From Cristatella mucedo (taxonomy: Eukaryota > Bryozoa > Phylactolaemata > Cristatellidae), in contig WPIO01000212.1 in the NCBI GenBank assembly GCA_009760855.2, positions 124,501 through 188,500 on the forward strand: DNA of 64,000 nucleotides. The letters run 5' to 3'. Every line of letters starts with the position of its first letter. Within the stretch, counting starts at the first letter, position 1. Made by a program: the position numbers and the translations under genes. Positions 22,576-35,600 of the stretch are shown piece by piece. The notes under the pieces are model-generated. The model saw only the letters and a program-made list of their open reading frames with translations, had not been told where the DNA came from and did no database searches.

Positions 22576-22919
22576 TCGTAAACTGACCGATTCACTTTCT
22601 CTCGTGGCTCGCGTGCATGGCCTGACTCCCAATTAAGGTCACACACTCTATTCAATATGCTCCATTATTATATTCTGCCAAATTATATCATGGACAAATT
22701 CTCCACGTGTGATCCTATGCGGATCTCATTCAGTCCGCAATTTGTGTGCCATTCAGTCTCCAGAATCATCTAGAACTCGCAAAACCTTGCCATCGTTCGT
22801 CAATAGCGATGCTTCCCGCAAAAATTGCTCTTGTCCGTCGCCATTCATTCAGCTCGGCATCCATTCCTCTGTCAGAAATGCCCTCACGGGTACAATGATA
22901 AAACACGCCATTAGTCAAT

Positions 22920-23455
22920 AATCTGGATGAAGTTGCTCATCTGACTAAGCGGGATATACGCCCTGCCAAGAGTTTAGTGCAGACATTAAGCTAGAGGCAA
23001 CTACTAAGTGTTTGCTTAGGAAAACGTAAAAAATAGGTTAGCACTGAATAGCCATCGAATGGCATACAAAGATTATTGCAGGTCGTACGAGTCTACTCTA
23101 GCTAAAGCCAAGTCTTGGCTTGGCAAAAAACCTAATAGAATCGCAGATGCACAATTCAGAAAGGCTGATGTCAACCGTCCGCCATCTCCTTAATCGCTTA
23201 CAGGTCAGCACCTTACCTAGTGATCCATGTAAAGATCCAGCGGATTCTTTGTCAGCAACATTTATAAGATCAAAGAGTCTATCCAAAAGGTAAAATTCTC
23301 ACCGGAGTAAAATTCTCCCCTTTCGTTCCTTGTATTTCCTCAATGTCCACCTTGAAACCTGTCCCTAGTAACCTCATCTCGAAGTACATTTCCTTGTCTA
23401 AGAAAACTGCTGCTAGCCCTCTAGACCACATACCCGGTGTTCTTCTGAGCTGCAA
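22920..23455 (+). pseudogene. LINE EN-RT linker fragment
   Basis: Frameshifted translation contains AKNLIESQMHNSERLMSTVR, then HLLNRLQ, DPADSLSATFI and RSKS. This resembles the KSxYYSxxIxxxxxxxxxLFxTVNxLL, then FASFF segment between the endonuclease and RT domains of CR1/L2 LINEs. It abuts an inverted L2-A copy. Confidence 0.6.
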
Positions 23456-23456
23456 A

Positions 23457-24180
23457 GGTAATAATAATAATGCACTTGCTAAAGCACCCTGAGAGAACTC
23501 AAATCTCTTTCTAGGCGCTTTACATTTGCTGCAAAGGGAAACGCAATTGAATGGTGAGTAATATCATGCTTGATAAACAACAGGAATAACATGGTTAGAG
23601 GGGATATGCACAGGGTCAGCATGCAAGTGTGGTTAGTGGCAGTATGCACAGTGCCAGCACGCATAAGCACGGGAAGGACGAATCACAGGGACCCACTAGA
23701 TGCTGTCCTAAATAGATGTGTTTTTAAGTTCTTTTTAAATGTGGTCAATTCAGGGGATGTTCTGACGCAAGTCGGGAGGGAGTTCCAGGCTTTGGGAGCA
23801 AACGAACTAAATGCAAGGTCTCCAAAGGATTTGAGGTTTGTACGAGGTATTGGTTAACTGTTGGATTCCGAAAAGCGGGTTGTACGATGCTAGGCATGGT
23901 GGGAGAGTAGATCCGAGAGACAGGCTGGAGCCAAAGAATGAAGTGACCTAAAAGTGAGCGATAAAACCTTGAAGTCGATGCGTTGATTGACTGGTAGCCA
24001 GTGCAGGTCGGCGAGAAGTGGTGTGATGTGGCAACTGCGACGCTCACGACAGACAAGCCTAGCTGCGGAGTTTTGCACCAGCTGTAATCGCCTGATTGCG
24101 CATGTCGGTAGGCCAGCAATCAGTGAGTTACAGAAGTCAAGACGAGATGATAGATTTGCTTCTGCCCTGCATGACTAACA
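23457..24180 (-). mobile_element. L2-A LINE 3' 0.7 kb
   Basis: On minus, SRLDF-NS, then [40 protein letters not shown] and PKPGTPS..., the 3' UTR and the terminal stem-loop at 23462-23540. The distal arm has G-U pairing (GGGTGCTTT with AAAGCGCC). Frameshifts are present. Confidence 0.88.
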
Positions 24181-24849
24181 CAGTACAGATTCGCTAGCCT
24201 CAAGTCATATCCCTTCGTCCTCAAAAAAAGCTGCTGATGTGCCAATCACTTAGTAGTACTCAAGACCAGACTAGGAGCGAATAGTGGCAGACCAGCTACA
24301 ATCGTGTACTTCAAATTAAAGCCTAGCAAGGAAGCTCCAGTCAGGTTTCAGAGCTAACCACACTGCAGAGTAAGAAGTGTCGAGAAGGTGTGACGACCGC
24401 CTCAGAAATGATGACAACGGTAGAGACTTTCTGCTAGTTTTCCGGGTCACTCTGCAGCTGTTGATAATAGTGACCACCAATCGCCGAGTATCGAGCCAGT
24501 CGTCTCATCTGGTCATTTCTGACACTGCAGCTGTTTAGCTCTTATCTTAGTAGCAGATTTCGTTGTCAATGGGCACCGCTCATCAGCAGAGATTGTCGAA
24601 GTATGAAGTACCCACGTGTCTATGCCGCTATGTCTATGTCTATGCTTATCGCCGCTTCGCTTTCATCCCGTATGCAGTCCCTCTAACCGATGTAATAACT
24701 GAACAAACTCAAAGCTTTCACTTTTTTCTGATGACGCGCCGCACAGCGGTACTTGTGCTTTGAGCACTGTAAGTCTGTCTTCCAGCACTTCGAACTCAAG
24801 TAAATCTATTGCAGCATATCTTCCTGACTCGCGAAACAGGATGGCAGCA
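24181..24849. other. Intergenic, no feature
   Basis: Nothing recognised. It may include more LINE 5' sequence too diverged to identify. Confidence 0.4.
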
Positions 24850-25785
24850 CACTTTCCCAAGTTGACTGCTAGTGATGAGCAATCCTAGTTTCACTCAGAA
24901 GTTGGGAAATTCTGAATTATAAAATTTCGCAGCCAACATATCTCCTATAGCGCCTGCAAGCAATCTAGGTGTCCTGTTCCAAAAAAAGTGACTTCCCCTA
25001 GATGAGAACCTCAGGTTCATATTCAATTCTGTTCACATTCTGCAGTGTACCACAACAAAAATAGAGACCGCTACTAAGTTGGTATAAGAATGAGTGACTG
25101 TTGGACTAGAACTTGGTCATTCACAACTCGAAGGTCTTCCTGCTTTTGCAACAAGGCGCGTACAGTTGATGTAAAACTCTGCAGCTTGGCTGTTCTGTCA
25201 TGAACGCCGCAGATGCCATTGTACGCCACTTCTCACCGACCTGATGAGATGGCTCCGCATCGACTTCAAGGTTTTGTCGCTCACTTTTAGGTCCCTTCAT
25301 TCTTTGGCTCCAGCTTACCTATCAGATGTACTGCTCCACCAGAAGAAGCATCGTACCACCCGCTTTTCGAAATCTAATTGTTTACTTATACCTCGTATAA
25401 ATCTCAAATTTTTGGAGACCATGCCTTTTGTTCGTATGCTAACAAAGCCTGGAACTCACTCCCGACTTACGTCACGACATCTCCTGATTTGACCACATTT
25501 AAAAAGAAACCAAAACCGCACCTATTTATCACAGCGTTTAGTGGGTCCCTTTGATTCGACCTTTATGTGCCAATGCGTGCTGACATTGCGCATTCTGCCG
25601 CTAAACATACTTGCATGCTGACCCTGTGCATGTCACCCCTAACCATGTGATACTTGCTGCTTATTAGGGATGCTACCACTAACCATTCGATCGTGCTTCC
25701 TTTGCAGCAAATATAAATAAAGTGCCTACAAAGAGATTTAGTTCTCTGAGGGAGTATTTTCAAATATTTTATTATTATTATTAGC
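24850..25785 (+). mobile_element. L2-A LINE 3' 0.9 kb
   Basis: Starts near APASNLGVLFQ, includes NSAAWLFCHERRRCHCTPLL, then [20 protein letters not shown] and FVRMLTKPGTHSR, and ends in a degraded stem-loop (AAAGTGCCTACAAAGAGATT) and ATT tail. It carries stops and frameshifts. Confidence 0.85.
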
Positions 25786-25924
25786 ATTGAATAGGTTTAC
25801 CCTTGAGATTGTCCTTTTTTGTCCTTGTCTTAGTTTGCCTGCTTGCCTGTGCACGATTCACTGAATACTACTGGTCACAGGTGCTATTAACCGGTGTCTC
25901 TGAGTGTTTCCTTAGTTGCATTTG

Positions 25925-26055
25925 CATGCTTGTGTAAGCATGATACCGCATGTACTTCTAGCACCTATTTATTCCCAGTGAATCGCAAAGCGCCCGGATA
26001 GAGATTTAATCTCTGAAGGTGCTATTCAAACGGCATGTTATTATTATTTTTATTA
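25925..26055 (+). mobile_element. L2/SINE-1 3' tail
   Basis: AAAGCGCCCGGATAGAGATT, TAATCTCTGAAGGTGCTATT and an ATT tail fit the shared stem-loop. Confidence 0.7.
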
Positions 26056-26834
26056 TTAGTAACCCTATCTCAAATTCCCATACCACACCTCCGCTGCTGT
26101 TGACAGGCACAGCTGTCATAACAATCACTATATAACTCACACTTTTGTTTCTGGGTTGTATTATTTTGTAAGAGCTTATTGAGCCTTCAGAGTACATACC
26201 GTTGTGACTATTCTCCTCACACCCGCTTTTGTGACTAGGGCAGTGACACATTTGAAATTTACCCAGTTTCAATTAATTAAAAACTGGCGAATTCTCTGAG
26301 CTGAATTTACCGAGATCGTATTTAGTCCGGTGAAAACACAAGTAAATCAAATCTACGATCCAGCACTCACGCGTGGTCTCCCACATTGTTCTTGCTATTT
26401 TAACTGGGTAGCGGCGTTCAGTGCCCACTAAATCCTCGCTGAAGCGATGAAAGCCCTCGCGGCTTCTTTCCCCACGAAAGAAGAGCCGCTGTTCTTCCGT
26501 GAATTTATAGAGATGAGCCTCAAGAATAAGAATAGACTGCAGCCCGTTGTGGAGTAGTTCTTCAGCACAGTCTCCGCCCGCTCTACTCAATGTTCCGCCC
26601 TGCGATTGGCCAGGAAGCTGCGAATCAGCTGCAGCAAAGCTGCTCCTATCTGCCTTCTCCTCCTCGCTAGTGAGCAGCTTTGAAGGAGAAGCCTCTCCTT
26701 AATGAGCTTCGCGGGGAAATAATTGCACTCAGTAGACTTTTTTTTATCTTGGCTTCACAAAGACGCCAGCTTGACCTATGCCACAGACTGCTTAGAGAAG
26801 ATGTTTCGAAGATTCTCAAATGTAGTTGGACATT
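26056..26834. other. No recognisable gene
   Basis: A 105-codon minus ORF (26273-26590) and a 72-codon minus ORF (26667-26885) have no identifiable domain. They flank an LTR-like repeat and may be retroelement relics. Confidence 0.4.
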
Positions 26835-27120
26835 CTCGCTAACCGCAGGTACGCGGCACCATGCAGAACACCGAAGCGGGCTCAAAGACGTCTATTCACA
26901 CGGACGCCGCAGCGGACCAGTACACCGCCGTCCTGCCCAGCGTCCTCGACGTCACTCCCCGGGCCCTTGGCCGTCCGGTACTTAAATATCACTGCCATTA
27001 ATCGCAACAGCCCATGAACCAACGGCAGTGTCATGATCTCTGCTGGGCCACAAATCACTCTAAGCCATAAACTGGCCGTAGGGGGAATAACCACGCAATA
27101 AATGCCATCGACCCATAGAC
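26835..27120. repeat. LTR-like dispersed repeat, copy 1
   Basis: Shares GCAGAACACCGAAGCGGGCT, CAAAGACGTCTATTC, CGGACGC, CCCGGGCC and later AACAG-CCAT-A-CCAAC with copies at 60216-60505 and 61853-62014. It contains AATAAA near its plus-strand end. Most likely it is a solo LTR or a non-autonomous repeat. Confidence 0.6.
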
Positions 27121-27996
27121 CACGAATGCTTCAAATAAGCCACATCGGAGAAGCTGAGGGCATTAGCTAAAGCTGTAACAGATTGGTTTTTGATATGCAG
27201 TGGTAGCACCCTGCACCCTGCGGGAGTCCATCAGTGATGCACACTTGGCATTATTGCTGGCCACAGAGAGCTTGGTCTGCTTTGGCCAGTCCAGGAAGTG
27301 GCAGTAAGCATTTCATTGTAGTCCCTGCCATCCCAGAGGCAGAGACGGCAGGAGAATTTGGTAACGGCGACTTGGAGACCCAATAGAAATGCCGTTATTT
27401 GATGGCTCCAATGACCTACCAGCAGGACTCGTGACACTTATGTCCAAAAAGGTCATGATGCTATTGCAATTCTCTTAGTGATGCACCACGTGAGCCAGAG
27501 GAAGAAATTTGTGCAGAAGTGATGCTTCTTAAACTAACCTCGTAGGCTTAAGGGTCCCGTATTCATAATACTCCTACTATTAGAAAGTATCCATAGGTAA
27601 GGTATTAGTAATTGCGATGTATTAATTCATGGAACAAGTGATTAATACTGTGCTCCATTGACTTCGTGTAGTGATCTATTATAAAGTTTATCACATTAAA
27701 TAATGTACCATTTGCGTTTTTATGACGGTTCAAGTTTTATTAAAGAATGATTGATTAGTGAGATTGTATAATTAACAGGCATATAAATACAAATACAAGT
27801 CTTTTGATTTTAACCCTAAGACTATTTGGCCACAGCTGCGATTGCAATGTTTTAGAAAATATGCACCTTTCAGATACATCTTTGCCCTCAACGATGCAAG
27901 GTCATCGCTGGTAATGAGCGTTGCCAGAGGCGAATCGTCGACTTTCGGTGCGTGCGAGTTGAAGGCTCGATAGAGCGAAACTAGGTGAGAACATAG
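27121..27996. other. Intergenic, no feature
   Basis: AT-richer sequence without recognisable genes or repeats. Confidence 0.5.
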
Positions 27997-28108
27997 TGTT
28001 TAAAGTATAGTCTTTGGAAGAGAACATTCGGCTAATGTATGCCAATTTGTAGTGTTTGAACTATAGTCTTCAGAAGACAACATTCGACTAATTTATGCCA
28101 GTCTGTGT
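27997..28108. repeat. 55-bp tandem duplication
   Basis: Two diverged units share TGTTT-AA-TATAGTCTT, GAAGA-AACATTCG and CTAAT-TATGCCA. Confidence 0.8.
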
Positions 28109-28694
28109 CAATCTCGGTGCTTGACTAAACGCTTTCCTTTGAGCGTCCATGAATCGGTGTTAAATGACAACGATCGACAAGAGATACCTGATGAATTCAT
28201 GTGTCTTCTGCGTCTGTTTCAATTCCGAATGAGCACGCCCACCAGTAGCCGAAGAGTCCTTGCAATACTATAGTGGCGTGCTTACCATTTCGCCGAAATT
28301 TAGTTTCCTTTAACGATACGGCGCCTTCAAACAGAAGCTCTGCGGAAAATACCAATGAACTGTCACTTGCTATGGTGCACTTTATGAGCTGTGTATTGAG
28401 GTACAAACAATGTTGCAATGTTGCAATTCAAACTTTTTGCTAATACTTACACGAGCCAATTTCTAGAAACTGATAGAAAGTGCTGCTTATTTTCCTTATG
28501 CGCACTTATGCGCACTTATGATTTATCTGTGTGGCTGCAGTACTCATTCCATTCTCCAAGTAGGCAACAATTCAGGTAATTTTTCGCAGGCAAAAGTAGG
28601 TCAACTTGAATGTGGAGGCAATGTCGTCGTTCAATGATTAGCTGTTTTGGAACAGGACGCCCTGATGAAGGGCAGACGTCGCGGAAGGGATGCT
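28109..28694. other. Intergenic, no feature
   Basis: A 73-codon minus ORF is unrecognised. A direct repeat TATGCGCACT occurs near 28500. Confidence 0.45.
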
Positions 28695-29310
28695 ACATGG
28701 ACGAATCTCCTGAGTGAGGTTTTCCAACTTTAGGGTGACAAGGCTTACCCATTCCTAACATGTTATTCATATCGTCATTGAGGTTCAGGCAGTAAGTATA
28801 ACCCAAGCGAATGTCTTCGATGCAGTATGAAAGGTGTGTCGGATGTAGGGCAAGGCTGAGAAGGGTCAGATTATCGATAGTGCTGATTGTCATCAGCGTA
28901 AAAATGAAAGCTAAGATGACACATAGCAGTGACATCGGCCCGATGGAGCGCATAGATAATAAGATAAGAAAAAGAATGGGCCTAAGATCGAACACTCGCG
29001 CATTCCATACTGATTCTAACGGATGGCCAGAAGTCATTTACACCTCTGATTTGCAACTTTGACATCTCTCACTGAGATATAATTTCTGAGAGTCCTGTTT
29101 AGCAATGTGCCAGCGATAGCCAGGCGCTTGAAGGAGCACTCCGGAAGGAACTGTTCACCCATGGTGTCAAATGCTGATGGGAAGATCAATAAAACTAGCA
29201 GGTAGTCTCTGCCACGATCAGCATTGTTCGAAGGTCAATTCAAACCCTCGAAAGAGCAGATTCTGGAAGTTTATTAGCTCAAGAGATCGTGGAGAGGAGA
29301 GAAGTCAAGT
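28695..29310 (-). pseudogene. LINE reverse-transcriptase core fragment
   Basis: An open frame on minus reads FDLRPILFLILLSMRSIGPM, IDNLTLLSLALHPTHLSYCI and EDIRLGYTYCLNLNDDMNNM. This aligns with GPILFLIY, then [14 protein letters not shown], then CIxDIxxWMxxNxLKLN of CR1/L2 RT. The YADD box is destroyed. Confidence 0.75.
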
Positions 29311-30589
29311 GGAATTTGCTAGAATAATATCATGAACTGATGCAATCTTTCAGCTGCTAGATGACCACTCGTTCAAGCGTCTTGGATGAAGAAGGTCAAA
29401 AAGGAGGCTTGACGAAAGTTCTTCTTGTTCTCATGATCCAAGGTCGGCTTTTTAATGAGTAGCCTGTTTACGGCTGTTTTTCGGAGGGGCACTCGCAACG
29501 AAAACATCAAAGGTGTCTTCAAGTATCAGAATTTCAGAAACTGGCGGTTTATCGGAAAAATAGGGGCATTCCAGTACTTCCTGCTTCCTTTGGAGAAGGA
29601 CCAGCAACAGACATCGTGGAGTAGATACCAATCTGGCATGCCGCTCTATTCGCTATAAATTTTATAAGGGGCGGGCAAATAGTCCCGATTTGTGTTGCAT
29701 CCGGGTTAAAGAGATTAGTCAGCAGCTCCAAAATAGAAGCTGGCCTAGTTGGGCAAGCAAAAGTCTGACAATGCAAATGCTGTTGAGTCCTTATGAGAAA
29801 TGGTGGATGGCAATGCTGGGTATCGAGGGACAACGGCGAGAAATATACAATCATAAGATCGATCGTAAGTATACACAAATCCTAAAATTGTTATTCTTAA
29901 AAATAAAGCTCGTCCACTCTCTGGATCGCCTTATATTTCCATAGGCTTGACAGATCGGCGGTCTAACGGAGCAGTCCAATGGGAGCTGATAACCCCGGAA
30001 GTGTCCGGTGAAGGCCGAATGCAAAATATAGGCGTGGATCCGTGGCCTGCTATTGCATAGTGAGCGTCTACGGTCACGACGATCTGCGGTTGTTTTACCA
30101 ATCGGAGCTCCTATAACCTGACAGAAATCGCCCTCGTGCGAATCAGTGACCACTGTATTTTTCAACTTTACTGATAAGTTTGGCGCCTAGCATCGTTACG
30201 ATGCGGCCTGCACTCGGTTGCATCTTACTTGCTTCGATGCTGACTCGTAAGTATAGCTCAAGTTCACACCAAAGTAACTGTTCAGATTCTGAGGTTCACG
30301 CATTGATCATTATAAAATTATATGGGTTTCTGGCATTATTCTCGCGTGTTATCTCACGGATAGAGGTTCGTTCAGGCTGCAGGATTTCGACCTGTCTCTT
30401 ACACAGCCAGTTGGAAGACAGCAATTCGTACCGCCGTGTCGATAACAGACGTGTTCATTTAATTTGATGCAAAATTGAAATTAGTTTGACACTCATGTAT
30501 GATACTTACTTTTTCTTCTGCTTGGTTTCCAGCGATATGGTCGCACTGTATGTAGGGTGTGGTTACGCTGACATTACTCACAGTATGGA
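29311..30589. other. Intergenic, no gene seen
   Basis: Only short ORFs of up to 109 codons, with no domain. Confidence 0.45.
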
Positions 30590-30707
30590 CGAACGATGTC
30601 GCTCTACAAGGACGAGTGACGTCGCTCTGTATATATGAGTGATGTCGCTCTGTGTGTACGAGTGATGTCGCACTGTGTGTGCGAGTGATGTCGCTCTGTA
30701 TGTAATT
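30590..30707. repeat. About 28-bp minisatellite, four units
   Basis: The motif GAGTGATGTCGCTCTGTGTG, with a short variable TA/CG spacer, recurs four times, the first unit more diverged. Confidence 0.85.
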
Positions 30708-31005
30708 GATCGCACACTAGGCAAGGCGGTTGCTTTTCACGACCTCGGTCCCGAGGTCGTGGGTTCGTATCCTGCTGTGGACAATACTATATTGCCGCAA
30801 CAAACCGTGGTGATAGCCGTAAAGGCTCTTTTGTCACTATACAAAAGGGGCTGTTTAATCAGCTTGTATTTAAGTATTGTATTTATTTTATTTATTATGC
30901 ATTTATTTATGTAATCAGTATTGTATTTAGGAGGGAGAGGATAAAACATAAAAAGACCTGTCCTGAGGTAGCTAGTCCTGCACGTAGTCCTGAGGTAACC
31001 CATAT
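30700..31005 (+). mobile_element. SINE-2, near full length
   Basis: The tRNA-like head (AGGCAAGGCGGTTGCTTTTC, palindrome CACGACCTCGG/CCGAGGTCGTG, B box GGGTTCGTATCC) is followed by the body (GATAGCCGTAAAGGCTCTT, AGGGGCTGTTTAATCAGCTT), an AT-rich segment and the end CCTGAGGTAACCC. The same 3' segment is found in the 53385-53675 copy, fixing the unit at about 300 bp. Confidence 0.85.
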
Positions 31006-31281
31006 GTCAGAGCTCAGGCGCCTTAAGAGAAGTCCCACACTCGAGTAATTTCGTGCTTTTCGAATTAATTTCATTCAGAGCCACCGTGTGCTCGCTGCAG
31101 CTGTAGCAGCAGCAGGAACAGCTGTAGCAGCAGCATCAGCAGCAGATAGTGAGGCAAGGTGCCTGCACTTCACACCCCAGCAACGTGGATTTGAGTGCTT
31201 CAGCAGGCAATTAAGGTGTGCTGAAGCCAGGTGATAGCCACCCAGGCTTTTGTGAAAGTGTAGAAATGAGCTTCGGAATAA

Positions 31282-31795
31282 GCGTCTGTCGCTCACTTTT
31301 AGGTTCCTTCATTCTTTGGCTCCAGCCTATCACTCAGATCTACTCCCCCACCAGGCCAAGCATCGTACCACCCGCTTTTCGGAATCCAACAGTCAACAAG
31401 TACCTCGTACAAACCTCAAATCCTTTGGAGACCATGCATTTAGTTCGTATGCTCCCAAAGCCTGGAACTCCCTCACGACTTGCACCAGAACATCCCCGGA
31501 CTTGACCACATTTAAAAAGAACCCAATAACACACCTATTTAGGACAGCATTTAGTGGGTCCCTGTGAGTCGTCCTTCATGTGCTTATGCGTGCTGACACT
31601 GTGCATGCTGCCACTACCCACATTTGCATGCTGACCCAGTGCATGTCACCCCTGACCATGTTATTCATGTTGTTTATCAAGCATAATATTACTCACCATT
31701 CAATTGCATTTCCCTTTGCAGCAAATGTAAAGCACCCAGAGAGAGATTGAGTTCTCTGAGGGTGCCTTATCAAGTGCATTATTATTATTATTATT
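31282..31795 (+). mobile_element. L2-A LINE 3' 0.5 kb
   Basis: [48 protein letters not shown], the 3' UTR and a stem-loop at about 31728-31775 with a paired change (GCACC with GGTGC) relative to the consensus GCGCC/GGCGC. An ATT tail follows. Confidence 0.88.
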
Positions 31796-32426
31796 GCTTA
31801 GGATTTGATGTTACCTAAGTTTGCTGAGGTGTCGCATCACATGCAGTGGGAAGTGACGTAGGGATGGACGGGAAAAGTTGGGGGGATAATGAGCAACGAC
31901 TCGACTGCAGCCTCGACTGCAGAGTGATCTGATGGTGTAGCTGGCCCAGCAGGCAAGGCAGTCGTGTTATGCTCGGGGCTGCGAGTTCAAGAGCATGCTG
32001 AGATGAAACATCTGTTGAGAACTTTTTTTGACAAAGAATACAAGAGCCAATCAATTTGCTCTCAAGGTGAGACCATCATGGCCACCGTTAGGTAGCCCAC
32101 CTGTAAGGTGGTCAAATCTCACAACTTAGGTAGTGGGCTTGGATTCGTCTGTGAAATAAGGGAATCCGAGCTGGGTGAAAGTCACTAACACTCTTCTGCT
32201 GCTATTCTGCCGCTATATAAACAGGGTTGGTCAGGAGGGGTCAGAACTACCGAAAGTGATGGCCGCCAAACCTAGGGAAGATTACATCCAGCATCCTTGG
32301 ATCATCTAGCGATCATCCTTAAATAATCTAGTGAAATCTAGCACAGGGCCTGCAGCTAGCCGAACCCTTCCATAATGCAATGGTGTGGTTACAAATTAAA
32401 CGCTTGTGTTTAGCTGTCTTCATTAG
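31796..32426. other. Intergenic, no feature
   Basis: Nothing recognised between the L2-A tail and the hAT left end. Confidence 0.45.
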
Positions 32427-32627
32427 CAGGGCCGGTGCAAGGCATTTTGGTGCCTGGGGCGAGATCAGATATCAGGTCCCCTTCCCACTCACGCCCTCCC
32501 TGCCCGATCATCATGAAATAAAACCCAATTTGCATGGTTTATAAAATTTGTTTTAATAAAGATTCACAAACGTACTTAAAGAACATTTGTGGATGTAGGA
32601 ATACATGCAATGTTAAACTAATAATGT

Positions 32628-35600
32628 TCAAAACTTGGCTTTCCTGGCTACTTTCTTGGCAAACTCGCAGACTGTTTCTTTAATGTAGAGAAAAGATGCT
32701 AAATCTGATTCAATAGAAATTGTTGCCAAGCCAACTAGTCTGTCTTGGCGCATTGTTAAACATATATAATTTTTTATTAGTTTTAATTTTGCAAGACTTC
32801 TGTTACCACTGGCCACTGAAATTGGCAAAGGTCAATAACATTCTAAGTGCCACTGAAAAATTTGAAAGCACCCATCAATTTATGCTGCAATAGAAATTGG
32901 CAAGCCCTCTTGGGGATTTATAGTCTGGAAAAGCCTCCTGGCAATGGCTTGAAGCTCACTGCACAGTTCCTCTTTATCTAAATCCTTGCTGTCTCAGCAA
33001 ATAAGAGACTGCTCCAGAGGCTTGCACTCACTAAGGATATCCTCTTTGGTTATGTCGGAAATAGTAAGAAGGTATCACATATGAACCCAAACAATATACT
33101 GTGCTGTCGAATCTGATTGACTCCCTTGCTGCATGTATTGATGACATCTGCACATGGATGGCAGCAAACTTTCTTGAATTGAATGGTGATACAACCAACT
33201 TTCTAGTTATGGGCAAACGAAGTGTGATTCGATAATTGGAAAACCGGACGCTCAAAAAATCAGCTCTGCCAGCATATCTCCTGTTGAATGTGCACGAAAC
33301 CTAAGTGTCATGTTCCAAAGTGACCTTTCATTAGAAGACCACACCAGTTCCAGTAAAATCTACCTACTTTCAGCTACATTACATTGCTAATATTCGGGCT
33401 TTTTCAGACAGGGATGCCTCATCTAAATTGGTCCATGCATCTGTGACATCTCGTCTCGACTTCTGTAACTCACTGCTTGCGGATCTACCGGCCTGTGCAC
33501 TCAGGCACATACAGGTGGTGAAAAGCTCTGCAGCTAGGCTTGTCAGTCGTGAGCGTCGCAGTTGCCACATCACACAACTTCTTGCCGACCCGACACTTCC
33601 AGTCAAGCAACGTATCGACTTTAAGGTTTTGTCACTCACCTTTAGGTCACTTCATTCTTTGGCTCTAGCCTACTTATCAGATCTACTCCCCCACCAGGCT
33701 AAGCATCGTACCACCAGCTTATAGGAATCCAATTGTTTACCTATACCTCTTACAAATCTCAAATTCTTTGGATACCGTGCATTTAGTTCGTATGCTCCCA
33801 AAGCCTGGAACTTACTCCCGACTTGTGTAACGGCATCTCTTGACTTGTCCACATTTAAAACGAAACTCAAAACGCACCTATCTATGACAGCATTTAGTGG
33901 GTCCCTGTGATTCGTCCGTTATGTGCTTATGCATGCTGACACTGTGCATGCTGTCACTAACCGCACTTGCATGCTGACCATCTTGTTGTTGATTGAGCAT
34001 GCTACCACTAACCATTCCATCGTGCTTCCCTTGCAGCAAATGTAAAGTGGCTAGAAAGAGATTGTGTTATCTGAGATTGCTATATCAAATGCATTATTAT
34101 TAGCCTGTTATGGGCTCTGCTACTACATCTGGAACAGAATAATAAAAGTTAACCATATAGTTCCCCTTGGGATCCTGTACAGCCTCACCCCGTGCTTCAT
34201 AATCATACAGCGTTCACTTGATCAACTGTCATTTTGCTTCAAAAGTTGATTCAATCTCCAACTCTTTAGCCATTTTATGGAAGTTCTCTTCACTTCTGAG
34301 AGTACTGATGTACTTTTCAGTGCTTTCTAGCGGTTTAACTGCTAGTCTCAAGTCAGTTTATGTCTGCTGTAGAACTTTTGCTGGTGACATTGACCTCAAA
34401 CCAAATGCTGTGTCAGGTAAGAAGCGATACTACAAATGGAAATTGCGCAATGTTATCGGCCAGTGTTTGTGCTTCAGATCTCGTCATAGCTCCAGCCAAC
34501 CCTCCTGACTCGTATCTTCGTTTATCTCAATCAGAGCATCATAGACTTTGTCAAGGTTTATCTTAGTGGTTTCAGAGCATCAGTTCTACTTACATATCTT
34601 GTGTGGCTAAGTGACTTTACCATAAGATCAATGGCATCAGTGGTGTGACTTTTGAGGACTACTCAACGCCGAGTAGATGCTGAGAAAAAACTGGATATTT
34701 TCTGCACCAAAGCTAAGAAATTCACAGCCCCCAGGCAACTCTTTGGTGCATCATTTACAACAAGATTTGAGGAGTGGGCACTGCAAGGTACATCGAAGGC
34801 ACGTGGATTTATGTTCAGTATCATCTTCTGCACTCCATTTTTCTTGCCTTTCATATTATTGCCATTATCATACCCTTATCCTATCATATTTCCAGCACCC
34901 AATCCCATATCTTTGAGCTGCTCAAATAGAACTTCAGTCATGAATGCACCCGTGGTCTCCTGCAATGGGATACAACCAAGGAAACACTCTCTGACTATGC
35001 TTCGGTTTCACTTAAGTGAAAAAACGAATAATCGTGGTTATCTGTTCAGTGTGGCTAACATCTGGGGTACAGTTAAGGATTGCTGAATAGTATTTTGCTG
35101 ACTTGGCTGCTTCTGTAATCTGATGCTTTATTTTAGAAGCTCAAGTTTGTATAAATTCCTTCTGGATGTCTTTGCCAAGACAATGTTCGTACGTTTCCTT
35201 GTCAGTAACCCTCCGGGCGTGTTCCATCATCAGAGGATGAAATACGGCCAGAATTTGAGACAGTTTCCGTTCCCAGGTGCTGAGAGCTTTTCCTTTGATC
35301 CACGGAACGCTAAATTTTAAGTTCCAAGTACCCCTACTAGTGCAATGAGGCCCTCCGAGACCTGTTTCCAATATTCCTCTTGTTGCTTGTTTCACTGTCG
35401 AATTGTCTCACCTGTTGGTCTTGCCTTCTCTAACCGCACGTCCAGTTCTCTCCCAAGCTTGGTAACTGCCTAGTTGCGATGGACCTGTGAGGATTCTCAT
35501 GTGTGGACAAACTTTCAGACAGATCTTTCCACTCTTACAGCCACTTTCTTGCGAGATGCCTGCTAGATCTTTAGGCGTAGGTTACAGGAACAGTAGAATA

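Noticed and set aside
26273-26590. 105-codon minus ORF as retroelement gag
   Set aside because: It lies near an LTR-like repeat but shows no capsid, zinc-knuckle or pol pattern that I can recognise.
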